NCBI RefSeq assembly: GCF_900105415.1
Contig: NZ_FNSM01000001.1
Coordinates: forward strand, 4,182,501 to 4,246,500
DNA: 64,000 bases
Reading direction: 5' to 3'
Source: Streptomyces sp. TLI_105
Lineage (GTDB): Bacteria > Actinomycetota > Actinomycetes > Streptomycetales > Streptomycetaceae
Shown: positions 50,422 through 58,580 of the stretch, piece by piece
Position numbering within the stretch: the stretch's first letter is position 1
How the letters are laid out: every line of letters starts with the position of its first letter
Notes under the pieces: generated by a model
What the model was told of the DNA's origin: nothing
The model's database searches: none
What the model saw: only the letters and a program-made list of their open reading frames with translations
Program-made: the position numbers and the translations under genes

Positions 50422-51822
50422 GTGACGATCCGCGAATTCAAGATGCCCGACGTGGGCGAGGGCCTGACCGAGGCCGAGATCCTCAAGTGGTACGTCCAGC
50501 CCGGTGACACCGTCACCGACGGCCAGGTCGTGATCGAGGTCGAGACGGCCAAGGCCGCCGTCGAGCTGCCGATCCCCTTCGACGGGACGGTCCACGAGAT
50601 CCTCTTCCCCGAGGGCACCACGGTCGACGTCGGCCAGGTCATCATCTCGGTGAACGTGGGCGGCGGCGCCGAGCCCGAGGCCCCGGCGGCCCCGGCCGTG
50701 GCTGCCGCTCCCGTCCAGGAGCCGGTGGCCGAGCCGGAGCCGGAGGGCCGTCAGCCGGTCCTCGTCGGCTACGGCGTGGCCGCGAGCTCCACCAAGCGGC
50801 GCGCCCGCAAGGCGACGCCGGGCGCCCCGGCCCAGGCGGCCGAGGTCGCCGCGCCCGCCCCGGTGGTCCCCGAGCAGCTGAACGGCCACGGTCCCGTGAC
50901 CGGCCGCCCGCTGGCCAAGCCGCCGGTGCGCAAGCTCGCCAAGGACCTCGGTGTCGACCTGGCGACGGTCACCCCGACCGGCCCGGACGGGATCATCACC
51001 CGCGAGGACGTCCACGCGGCCGCCGCCCCGGCGCCCGCCCCGGTCGTCGAGGCCCCCGCGCCCGTGGCGGCCCCGGCACCGGTCGCGGCGACCGCCGCCG
51101 CGCCGGCCGTGGCGTCCGACGCCCGGGAGACCCGTGTGCCCATCAAGGGCGTGCGGAAGGCCACGGCGGCGGCGATGGTCGGTTCGGCCTTCACCGCCCC
51201 GCACGTCACCGAGTTCGTGACCTTCGACATCACGCGCACGATGAAGCTGGTCGAGGAGCTCAAGTCCGACAAGGACATGGCGGGCCTGCGGGTCAACCCG
51301 CTCCTCCTCATCGCCAAGGCCGTCCTGGTCGCGGTCAAGCGCAACCCGGAGATCAACGCGGCCTGGGACGAGGCGGCGCAGGAGATCGTCCTCAAGCACT
51401 ACGTGAACCTGGGCATCGCCGCGGCCACCCCGCGCGGTCTGATCGTGCCGAACATCAAGGACGCGCACGCCCAGACCCTGCCCGAGCTCTCGCAGTCCCT
51501 GAGCGAGCTCGTCGCCACCGCCCGCGAGGGGAAGACGACCCCGGCGGCGATGCAGGGCGGCACCTTCACCATCACCAACGTCGGCGTCTTCGGCGTCGAC
51601 ACCGGTACGCCGATCCTGAACCCCGGCGAGTCCGCGATCCTCGCGGTCGGTGCGATCAAGCTCCAGCCGTGGGTCCACAAGGGAAAGGTGAAGCCGCGTC
51701 AGGTCACCACGCTGGCCCTCTCCTTCGACCACCGTCTGGTCGACGGCGAGCTCGGCTCCAAGTTCCTGGCGGACGTCGCCGCGATCCTGGAGAACCCGAA
51801 GCGGCTCATCACCTGGGCGTAG
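50422..51822 (+). CDS. Branched-chain 2-oxoacid dehydrogenase E2 acyltransferase (copy 1)
   Basis: A 466-residue E2: lipoyl domain 1-78 (VEVETAKAAVELP, modified Lys), Ala/Pro linker, binding domain at about 170-206 (KPPVRKLAKDLGVDL), second Ala/Pro linker, and catalytic domain ending in DHRLVDGELGSKFL with the HxxxDG active site. It starts at GTG 50422 behind GAGGAGAG. The operon ends with a terminator hairpin that touches a parS site. Confidence 0.95.
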   Translation: MTIREFKMPDVGEGLTEAEILKWYVQPGDTVTDGQVVIEVETAKAAVELPIPFDGTVHEILFPEGTTVDVGQVIISVNVGGGAEPEAPAAPAVAAAPVQEPVAEPEPEGRQPVLVGYGVAASSTKRRARKATPGAPAQAAEVAAPAPVVPEQLNGHGPVTGRPLAKPPVRKLAKDLGVDLATVTPTGPDGIITREDVHAAAAPAPAPVVEAPAPVAAPAPVAATAAAPAVASDARETRVPIKGVRKATAAAMVGSAFTAPHVTEFVTFDITRTMKLVEELKSDKDMAGLRVNPLLLIAKAVLVAVKRNPEINAAWDEAAQEIVLKHYVNLGIAAATPRGLIVPNIKDAHAQTLPELSQSLSELVATAREGKTTPAAMQGGTFTITNVGVFGVDTGTPILNPGESAILAVGAIKLQPWVHKGKVKPRQVTTLALSFDHRLVDGELGSKFLADVAAILENPKRLITWA

Positions 51823-51836
51823 TGGCCGGGTTCGCC

Positions 51837-51852
51837 TGTTTCACGTGAAACA
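51837..51852. promoter_or_regulatory. parS site 2
   Basis: A perfect 16-bp palindrome TGTTTCACGTGAAACA, the full ParB-binding consensus, 15 nt after the E2 stop. Its right end overlaps the first bases of the terminator stem. Confidence 0.95.
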
Positions 51853-51885
51853 TCCGGTGGTGGCATCAGCCACCACCGGATGTTT
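51848..51885 (+). terminator. Terminator of the second dehydrogenase operon
   Basis: A 16-bp perfect stem AAACATCCGGTGGTGG/CCACCACCGGATGTTT (51848-51863, 51870-51885) with a 6-nt loop, followed by T-rich sequence. Confidence 0.93.
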
Positions 51886-51896
51886 GGGTTGAGGGC

Positions 51897-52367
51897 ATGG
51901 ACCTCCCCCTCGAACCGCCCCACGGCGCCGGGCCCGTACGCCTCGGCATGACCCTCGACGAGGCGGTGGCGGCCGTCTCCCCCTGGGGCGAGCCCCGGGT
52001 CCGCACCCGCCCGAACCGCGTCCTGGTGACGGTCTCGACCGCCTGCGACGGGGTCGGCGTCGAGGTGCTCCTGGAGGAGCGGGACACCGTCACGGCCGTC
52101 GAGCTGTGGTGGCCGGGGGAAGGGCGGGACACCTCGACGCGGGTGCTCCTGGCGGGCGCCGACGTGTTCCGTACCCCCGCCGACGAGCTGCTGAAGGGCC
52201 TCGCGGCGCACGACGCCGACGGCGAGGACCCGTTCGTCCCCGGGCTCTCGCTCGGCTTCACCCGCCGCACCTCCCAGGAGGTCGCGCGCCGGCCCGACGG
52301 CCTCCCGGTGTGCTTCACCTCCGTACTCGTCGGCGGCGAGGACTACTACGACTTCCGGTTCCGGTGA
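51897..52367 (+). CDS. Conserved hypothetical protein
   Basis: A 156-residue soluble protein with no signal or membrane segment and no motif I recognise. The composition is ordinary: alternating strand-like and acidic segments, with a VRLGMTLDEAV head reminiscent of small sensor folds. It starts at ATG 51897 just after the terminator, with GGGTTGAGGGC upstream. The last codons run into a 36-bp tandem repeat array. Function unknown. Confidence 0.7.
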   Translation: MDLPLEPPHGAGPVRLGMTLDEAVAAVSPWGEPRVRTRPNRVLVTVSTACDGVGVEVLLEERDTVTAVELWWPGEGRDTSTRVLLAGADVFRTPADELLKGLAAHDADGEDPFVPGLSLGFTRRTSQEVARRPDGLPVCFTSVLVGGEDYYDFRFR

Positions 52368-52495
52368 GAAGTCCAGGACCACCACCACTTCCGGCTCCGG
52401 TGAGAAGCCCAGGACCACTGCGATCTCCGGCGCCGGTAAGGGAGTCCAGGACCGCTGTGACCTCCGGCTCCCGGTAAGGGGTCCAGGATGCGGAC
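52353..52495. repeat. 36-bp tandem repeat array
   Basis: Four copies of a 34-37-bp unit with core TCCGG-TCCGGTGAGAAG-CCAGGACC begin at 52353, 52389, 52425 and 52462. The first copy includes the last codons of the preceding gene, and the last ends before the GntR promoter. Confidence 0.85.
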
Positions 52496-52536
52496 GCGGC
52501 TGTCTGTTGCACCCCTGTTGTATCTATGCTGTGCGC

Positions 52537-53211
52537 ATGCCATCTGCGCCAGCGGGTCCCGCCCCCCTGCCCACCAAGCAGCCCCCCGCGGCCGACCGCG
52601 TCTACATGCACGTCAAGCAGGCCGTACTCGACCGGCGCTACGAGGGAGGGACCCTCCTCACCGAGGGCGAACTCGCCCAGGCCGTCGGGGTGTCCAGGAC
52701 CCCCGTCCGCGAGGCGCTGCTCAAGCTGGAGATGGAAGGGCTGCTGAAGCTCTACCCGAAGAAGGGCGCCCTCGTCCTCGCCGTCTCCGCGCAGGAGATC
52801 GCCGACGTCGTCGAGACGCGGCTGCTCGTCGAGGAGTTCGCCGTCCGCCGGGCGGTGCCCCCGCCCGCCACCCTGGTCGCCCGCCTCGAAGAGCTCCTGG
52901 AGGAGCAGAAGCGGCACGCCGAGGCCGGTGACCTCGCCGAGGTCGCCGTCACCGACCGCTGCTTCCACGCCGAGATCGTCAAGCACGCCGGCAACCAGAT
53001 CCTCGTCCGCCTCTACGACCAGCTCCGCGACCGCCAGCTGCGCATGGGCGTCGCCGTGATGCAGTCCCAGCCCGACCGCGTCGCCAAGAACATCGCCGAG
53101 CACGCCGAGATCCTCGACCGCGTCAAGGCCGGCGACGTCGAGGGCGCCGCCCACTGCGTCCGCCAGCACCTCAGCTGGGTCAAGGTCCTGGTCCGGGGTG
53201 AGGACCGATGA
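52537..53211 (+). CDS. GntR-family regulator (FadR subfamily)
   Basis: A 224-residue regulator: winged HTH at about 22-85 (LLTEGELAQAVGVSRTPVREALLKLEMEGLL in parts) and an FCD ligand domain (95-215) with metal-ligand His residues in CFHAEIVKHAGN and EHAEIL. It probably controls the overlapping MFS gene. The start is ATG 52537; TATGCT lies 6 nt before it, consistent with a leaderless transcript. TTG 52507 is an unlikely alternative. Confidence 0.9.
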   Translation: MPSAPAGPAPLPTKQPPAADRVYMHVKQAVLDRRYEGGTLLTEGELAQAVGVSRTPVREALLKLEMEGLLKLYPKKGALVLAVSAQEIADVVETRLLVEEFAVRRAVPPPATLVARLEELLEEQKRHAEAGDLAEVAVTDRCFHAEIVKHAGNQILVRLYDQLRDRQLRMGVAVMQSQPDRVAKNIAEHAEILDRVKAGDVEGAAHCVRQHLSWVKVLVRGEDR

Positions 53212-54503
53212 GCCCGGTCAGCCTGCCCGACGATCCGCCCGGCGGCCGCCGGGCCGCCCTCGTCTGGGGCGTCGGCGTCGCCGTCTACTTCGTCGCCGTC
53301 ATCTTCCGCACGTCCCTGGGCGTCGCCGGCCTCGACGCCGCCGACCGCTTCGACGTCAACGCCTCGGCGCTCTCCACCTTCTCCATCCTCCAGCTGCTCG
53401 TCTACGCCGGCATGCAGATACCCGTCGGCCTCATGGTCGACCGGCTCGGCACCAAGAAGGTCCTGGCCCTCGGCGTCGTGCTCTTCACCGTCGGCCAGCT
53501 GGGCTTCGCGCTCTCCCCCTCGTACGGCACGGCGCTCGCCTCCCGCGCCCTCCTCGGCTGCGGCGACGCCATGACCTTCATCAGCGTCCTGCGGCTCGGC
53601 AGCCGCTGGTTCCCCGCCCGCCGGGGCCCGCTCATCGGCCAGGTCGCCGCCCTCTTCGGCATGGCCGGCAACCTCGTCTCCACCGTCTTCATCGCCCGCG
53701 CCCTGCACGGCCTCGGCTGGACGACCACCTTCGTCGGCAGCTCCCTCGCCGGCGTCGTCGTCCTCGTCCTGCTGCTGCTCTTCCTCAAGGACCACCCCGA
53801 GGGGCACGAGCCGGAGCCGGCCAGGCACGCCGGTGCCGCCTTCGTCCGCCGCCAGATCGCCGAGTCCTGGCGGGAGCCCGGCACCCGGCTCGGCATGTGG
53901 GTGCACTTCACCACCCAGTTCCCCGCCATGGTGTTCCTGCTGCTCTGGGGACTGCCGTTCCTCGTCGAGGCACAGGGCCTCTCCCGGTCCACCGCCGGGA
54001 CGCTGCTCACCCTGGTCGTGCTGTCGAACATGGTCGTCGGCCTCGCGTACGGGCAGATCATCGCCCGCCACCACGCGGCCCGCGCCCCGCTCGCCCTCGG
54101 CACGGTCGCGGCCACCGCCCTGCTGTGGGGCACGACCCTCGCGTACCCCGGCGACCACGCGCCGATGTGGCTGCTCGTCACCCTCTGCCTGGTCCTCGGC
54201 GCCTGCGGGCCGGCCTCGATGATCGGCTTCGACTTCGCCCGCCCGGCCAACCCGCCGGAGCGCCAGGGCACCGCCTCGGGCATCGTCAACATGGGCGGCT
54301 TCGTCGCCTCGATGACGACGCTGCTCGCCGTCGGCGTGCTGCTCGACGCGACCGGCGACGACTACCGGATCGCGTTCTCCTCGGTCTTCGTCCTGGAGGC
54401 GCTCGGCGTCGTGCAGATCCTCCGCCTCAAGGCCCGCACCCACCGCAGGGAGAGGGAACGGCTCGTCGCCAGCCGCATCGAGGCCGTGCACGTACCCGTA
54501 TAG
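53208..54503 (+). CDS. MFS transporter
   Basis: A 431-residue major facilitator with 12 predicted helices. The loop 2-3 motif is GLMVDRLGTKKVLALG. It resembles ACS/nitrate-type or sugar-acid MFS members more than drug exporters. The ATG overlaps the GntR stop by 4 nt, so the regulator and transporter form one operon. FadR-type GntR plus MFS suggests uptake of an organic acid. It ends just before a 15-bp repeat array. Confidence 0.9.
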   Translation: MSPVSLPDDPPGGRRAALVWGVGVAVYFVAVIFRTSLGVAGLDAADRFDVNASALSTFSILQLLVYAGMQIPVGLMVDRLGTKKVLALGVVLFTVGQLGFALSPSYGTALASRALLGCGDAMTFISVLRLGSRWFPARRGPLIGQVAALFGMAGNLVSTVFIARALHGLGWTTTFVGSSLAGVVVLVLLLLFLKDHPEGHEPEPARHAGAAFVRRQIAESWREPGTRLGMWVHFTTQFPAMVFLLLWGLPFLVEAQGLSRSTAGTLLTLVVLSNMVVGLAYGQIIARHHAARAPLALGTVAATALLWGTTLAYPGDHAPMWLLVTLCLVLGACGPASMIGFDFARPANPPERQGTASGIVNMGGFVASMTTLLAVGVLLDATGDDYRIAFSSVFVLEALGVVQILRLKARTHRRERERLVASRIEAVHVPV

Positions 54504-54515
54504 AGAGTGCCGCGA

Positions 54516-54605
54516 TCTACCGGGCCGACACCTACCAGGTCGACACCTACCAGGTCGACATCTACCGGGTCGACATCTACCGGGCCGGCACCTACCGGGG
54601 CGTCA
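54516..54605. repeat. 15-bp tandem repeat, six copies
   Basis: Six consecutive 15-bp units with core CTACCRGGTCGACA start at 54516, 54531, 54546, 54561, 54576 and 54591. They fill the junction of two converging genes; the last unit contains the TAG stop of the minus-strand gene. The unit is a multiple of three, so it stays open in frame on both strands. Confidence 0.9.
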
Positions 54606-55419
54606 CCGCGAAGTTGTCCAGGATCGCCGCCGCGAGGTCCGCGTCGCCCTCGGTCTTGACCCGGTCGGCCACCTCGGCCGGCCGGACCCGGCCGCAGGCG
54701 AGGCGCACGAACGTCTCCCAGTCCGTCGCCAGCGTCACCGCGGGGCCCAGCGACGGCGCGCCGTCGATCGAACCGCGGCCCTCCGCGTCCACCCGTACCG
54801 TCCGCAGGAACTCCACCGGACCGGTCACGTCGAGCACCACCGCCGAGGACGGGGGCGCCCCGGCGTCCTTGGCGACCACGTCCGGCAGCGCCTCCAGGAG
54901 CACGTCCCGGGCCACGAGCGCCCCGGCCGAGTCCAGGTTCCCCGGCACGCCCAGCGCCGTCCGCAGGTCCTGCTCGTGCACCCACACGTCGAAGGCCCGA
55001 TCCCGGTAGGCCAGTTCGAGGGACTGCTCGGCGCCCAGGGGAGCGCGGATCAGGTGCTCGGGGGAGCGGTTCTCGTTGCGGAGCTGGCGGGCCCGCCGGA
55101 TGAGGATGTACTCCAGCTCCGAGGTCATCTCCGGGGCGGTGTGGTGCCGCCGCACATCGACCTGGACCTCCATGTAGCGGGCGAAGTCACTGCGCACGTG
55201 GTACAGGTCGCGGGGCAGGGAGTGGATCGGCCGCGGATCGCCGAGCATCTCCGTCTCCATGCCGATCACATGGGAGACGATGTCCCGCACCGACCAGCCG
55301 ATGCACGGGGTCGGCCGGTTCCACTCGCCCTCCACGAGCGGCTGCACCAGCTCGGCTATCGCCTCGATGGAATGGGTCCAGGCGTCGGCGTAGTTCTGGA
55401 GGCTGGGATGGACGGTCAC
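54592..55419 (-). CDS. Maleylpyruvate isomerase / DinB-like mycothiol-dependent enzyme family
   Basis: A 275-residue protein. The N-terminal DinB-like four-helix domain has EWNRPTPCIGWSVRDIVSHVIGMETEML in parts, with the metal His in the W-x-VRDIVxHV pattern typical of MDMPI_N. The C-terminal domain (about 190-270, TLATDWETFVRLACGR) is the SCP2-like part. Family members are thought to be mycothiol-dependent transferases or isomerases; the substrate is unknown. It starts at GTG 55419. The stop codon lies inside a tandem repeat. Confidence 0.82.
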   Translation of the reverse strand: MTVHPSLQNYADAWTHSIEAIAELVQPLVEGEWNRPTPCIGWSVRDIVSHVIGMETEMLGDPRPIHSLPRDLYHVRSDFARYMEVQVDVRRHHTAPEMTSELEYILIRRARQLRNENRSPEHLIRAPLGAEQSLELAYRDRAFDVWVHEQDLRTALGVPGNLDSAGALVARDVLLEALPDVVAKDAGAPPSSAVVLDVTGPVEFLRTVRVDAEGRGSIDGAPSLGPAVTLATDWETFVRLACGRVRPAEVADRVKTEGDADLAAAILDNFAVTPR

Positions 55420-55574
55420 GGGACCCCTCGGCGGTTCTTCGGTGCGCGGGCTGAAAACACGACTGGGTGGGAGGCTCGGACGCTAAGTTACGCTGCCCGA
55501 AGGCACCCCGGCAGTGCTTTCGTGTGACGATCGTAGGCCGGTGTGGACGGCCCGAATGCCAGGACGGTGGTAGT

Positions 55575-56378
55575 GTGCGCGCCTCGCTGATCCAGATCGC
55601 GGTAGACCCGGACGAACCGGTCGATGCCCGTCGCGCCCGTGCGGCGCGTCTCGTACGGGAGGAATCCGGCCACGCCGACCTCGTGGTCCTGCCGGAACTG
55701 TGGACCGTCGGCGCCTTCGCGTCCGACCTCTTCGCCGCCGAGTCCGAGCCGTTGAACGGCCCCACCCACCGGGCGATGGCGGAGGCCGCCCGCGACGCCG
55801 GGGTCTGGCTGCACGCCGGCTCCTTCGTCGAGGCGGAGGGCGGCGCCCTCTACAACACCTCGCTCGTCCTCTCCCCCGACGGCGAACTCGTCGCCTCCTA
55901 CCGCAAGATCCACCGCTTCGGCTTCGACAAGGGCGAGGCCGTGCTGATGGCCGCAGGGGAGGACCTCGTCACCGTCGACCTGCCGCACCTCACCGTCGGC
56001 GTCGGCACCTGCTACGACCTGCGCTTCCCCGAACTCTTCCGCGGCCTCGTCGACGCGGGCGCCCAGGCCTTCGTCGTCCCGGCCGGCTGGCCCGCCCGCC
56101 GCCGCGCCCACTGGACCCTCCTGGCCCGGGCCCGGGCCGTCGAGAACCAGGCGTACGTCCTCGCCTGCGGCACCGCCGGCACCCACGCGGGCGTGGAGCA
56201 GGCCGGGCACTCGATCGTCGTCGACCCCTGGGGCGAGACCCTCGCGGAGGCCGGCCCGGACGAGGAGGTCCTGCGGGTCGTCCTCGACCCGGCGAAGGTC
56301 CGGACGACCCGGGAGGAGTTCCCGGCGCTCAAGGACCGGGTGCTCGGAGTCGCGACACCACGCAACCGCCGGGCCTGA
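55575..56378 (+). CDS. Carbon-nitrogen hydrolase (nitrilase superfamily)
   Basis: A 267-residue amidase-fold enzyme with the Glu-Lys-Cys triad: Glu in VVLPELWTVG, Lys in YRKIHRFGF and Cys in GTCYDLRFPELFR. The order and spacing match the omega-amidase/Nit-like branch. It would hydrolyse a small amide, possibly deaminated glutathione analogues or omega-amides. The start is GTG 55575 behind AGGACGG; the frame continues upstream without family residues. It is divergent from the preceding gene. Confidence 0.92.
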   Translation: MRASLIQIAVDPDEPVDARRARAARLVREESGHADLVVLPELWTVGAFASDLFAAESEPLNGPTHRAMAEAARDAGVWLHAGSFVEAEGGALYNTSLVLSPDGELVASYRKIHRFGFDKGEAVLMAAGEDLVTVDLPHLTVGVGTCYDLRFPELFRGLVDAGAQAFVVPAGWPARRRAHWTLLARARAVENQAYVLACGTAGTHAGVEQAGHSIVVDPWGETLAEAGPDEEVLRVVLDPAKVRTTREEFPALKDRVLGVATPRNRRA

Positions 56379-56681
56379 GACGCACACCCCGAGGCCCGCC
56401 TCCCGGGCCCGAGGCCCGCACATCCCGCGACCCGCCCACCGGGCCCGAGGCGCGCACCCCGGCAGGCCCGCCCGCCACCGGGCCCGAGGCGCGCACCCCG
56501 GCAGGCCCGCCCTCCTGGGCCTGAGACGCGCCCCCGCCACGTCCGGGCCCCGACACTGGCACGGCCTCCCCAGAGGCCCGCCCGCCGGGCCCGAGACGCC
56601 ATCCGCCGCGCCCTGGCCCCGGCCGGGACGGTCTCCCGAGAGGCCGCCCGCCGGGCCCGGACCTTCTTCGAGAGGCACCTC
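56379..56681. repeat. 303-nt intergenic region of degenerate ~39-bp repeats
   Basis: Five to seven imperfect copies of a unit with core GGGCCCGAGGCGCGCACCCC and GGCAGGCCCGCC run from about 56385 to 56665. Two central copies (about 56428-56506) are nearly identical. No gene is supported; a GAGAGG ribosome-binding site for the next gene lies at the end. Confidence 0.75.
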
Positions 56682-57797
56682 GTGAACGACCAGGAGAAGG
56701 CGGCCGTCGCCGCCTTCGCCGAGCTCTTCGGACCGCCGCCGGAGGGACCCGTGGCACCCGTCGACTGGGACGCGGTCGAGGAATGGCTGGGGCTGCGCCT
56801 GCCCGCCGACTACAAGGCCGTGGCCACCGCCTACGGCCCGCTCGACATCGGCGAACGGCTCTGGCTGCACACCCCGTTCACCAGTGACGCGCGCCTCTTC
56901 GACTACGGCGGCTTCGTCGAGCAGGGACGCCGGGCCGCACCCGGCGTCCTCCCCTTCGGTGCCACCCGCATGTCCGACACCCTGTACTGGGACACCACCG
57001 CCTCCGACGACCCGGACCAGTGGCCCGTCGTCGTCCACGTGCAGAACCTCGCGAACGCCGGCAAGGACCCCTGGCTCCGCCCCGGCACCACCCTCCTGCC
57101 CACCCTCACCGGCTTCGTCGCCGACGGCCTGCGCCCGCTCCTCGCCCGCAGCGGCCTCGCCGGCGGCGAACCGTCCGCCTGGACCCCGCCGCCCCGCCGC
57201 CCCGCACCCACCCCCGAACAGCGCGCGGCACTCGCCGGCGGCAGCGGCCTCGACACCCTCGCCGCGCTCGTCCCGCCGCCCGCCGAGCCGTACCTCGGCG
57301 AGCAGAGCTGGGAGTGGCTGTACGAGCGCCTCGGCACCCGCCTCCCCACCGAGTACGTCCGCCTGATGGAGACGTACGGCGGCGGAGAGTGGTGCCAGTG
57401 GCTCCGCTTCAGCCGCCCGCTGGGCACCGGGCACTACGACCTGGCGGGCACGGAGGAGTGGTACGGCGACGCCTACCGGAGCCTGCGCGCCGACCACCCC
57501 GAGTACCACCCGCTGGCCGTCCGGCCCGAGCCCGGCGGCTTCCTGCCCTTCGCCGACACCATCGACGGCGACCAGCTGTGCTGGCTCACCGAGGGCGACA
57601 CCCCCGACGACTGGCCCCTGATCGTCATCCCGCGCCACGCCGACCAGGGCCCGCCGCTCACCGGCACCCTCACGGAGACCCTGCTCGCCTGGCTGCGCGG
57701 CGAACTCCGCACGGAAGGCCTCCCCGGCCTCGTACGCCCCCATGAGGACCCGCTGGACGTCATCGACTTCGAGCCGTACGGCTCGAGGGCCGACTGA
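56682..57797 (+). CDS. Tandem SUKH (SMI1/KNR4-like) domain protein
   Basis: A 371-residue cytoplasmic protein with two SUKH-type halves: DWDAVEEWLGLRLPADYKAVATAYG (in parts, about 25-50) and WLYERLGTRLPTEYVRLMETYGGGEW (in parts, about 208-232). Each half ends with a Trp-Pro-hydrophobic strand (DQWPVVVHV, DDWPLIVI). SUKH proteins are common immunity proteins against polymorphic toxins and also general scaffolds. No toxin gene lies next to it. It starts at GTG 56682. Confidence 0.85.
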   Translation: MNDQEKAAVAAFAELFGPPPEGPVAPVDWDAVEEWLGLRLPADYKAVATAYGPLDIGERLWLHTPFTSDARLFDYGGFVEQGRRAAPGVLPFGATRMSDTLYWDTTASDDPDQWPVVVHVQNLANAGKDPWLRPGTTLLPTLTGFVADGLRPLLARSGLAGGEPSAWTPPPRRPAPTPEQRAALAGGSGLDTLAALVPPPAEPYLGEQSWEWLYERLGTRLPTEYVRLMETYGGGEWCQWLRFSRPLGTGHYDLAGTEEWYGDAYRSLRADHPEYHPLAVRPEPGGFLPFADTIDGDQLCWLTEGDTPDDWPLIVIPRHADQGPPLTGTLTETLLAWLRGELRTEGLPGLVRPHEDPLDVIDFEPYGSRAD

Positions 57798-57819
57798 GCC
57801 CGGGACCCGACGGGCGGCT

Positions 57820-58428
57820 TCAGTAACCGGCCTCGGCCCAGAAGTGGGTGGCCCGGGAGAGCCCCGCCCTCACCGCCCCGATCCGCGTCAGGGCGGAGCG
57901 GTCGACACCGGCGAAGACCAGACCGAGGGCGAGGTCCCCGCCCTCGGCCCGCCCCCCGACGCGCACGGAGAGCCCGCGGCCCTTGCCGCGCCCGGTCTCG
58001 CGGACGGTGATCGTGACGCCGGGGTCCTCGTCGTCGGCGGCGCGGGTCAGGACGTAGCCGTGCTTGTCGAGGGCGGCGAGCCGGTAGTCATCGCCCGCGT
58101 ACCGCATCGCCAGGGCCCGCTGCTCCGACGTGACGCCGAAACGGTTCCGCGTCACGTACACCACCCGGTCGCCGACCCGCAGCGTGAAGCGGTTGAGGGT
58201 CGGCAGCCTGATCCCCTCGACGTGCGCCCCGCGCACCTCGAAGGAGGCGGTCGGCAGGAGTCCGCCGCGTACCTCCGAGACGATCGACTCGGGAGAGGTA
58301 CGGGGAAGGGGACAGCTCAGCGTGATCTCGCCGAACTCCGGCGAGACCCCCTTCCAGCCGGCCCGGTGGTCGTGCCGGTTCCCCTCCTGCCACGCCCGGA
58401 GGTCGAACGGTGTCACCTGGGTGTGCAT
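57820..58428 (-). CDS. Hypothetical protein
   Basis: A 202-residue, strand-rich soluble protein with no recognised domain, signal or membrane segment. Notable stretches are VVYVTRNRFGVTSEQRALAM and a C-terminal SRATHFWAEAGY. It starts at ATG 58428, with the stop just after the converging SUKH gene. The 152-nt spacer upstream contains a run of nine C residues. Function unknown. Confidence 0.65.
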   Translation of the reverse strand: MHTQVTPFDLRAWQEGNRHDHRAGWKGVSPEFGEITLSCPLPRTSPESIVSEVRGGLLPTASFEVRGAHVEGIRLPTLNRFTLRVGDRVVYVTRNRFGVTSEQRALAMRYAGDDYRLAALDKHGYVLTRAADDEDPGVTITVRETGRGKGRGLSVRVGGRAEGGDLALGLVFAGVDRSALTRIGAVRAGLSRATHFWAEAGY

Positions 58429-58580
58429 CTCTCCGGCTCCGGCTCGTTCTCGATCGTGTCCGCCGCGCGGCCTTCCTCCCCCCCCCGCATGTTTTCGTGG
58501 TGACGCACGGGGCGCAAGGCAGAACCAATCCGCCGGGATTGGACCTGGGAAGACAAACGGCCTTTGCGCAGACTGAGTTC

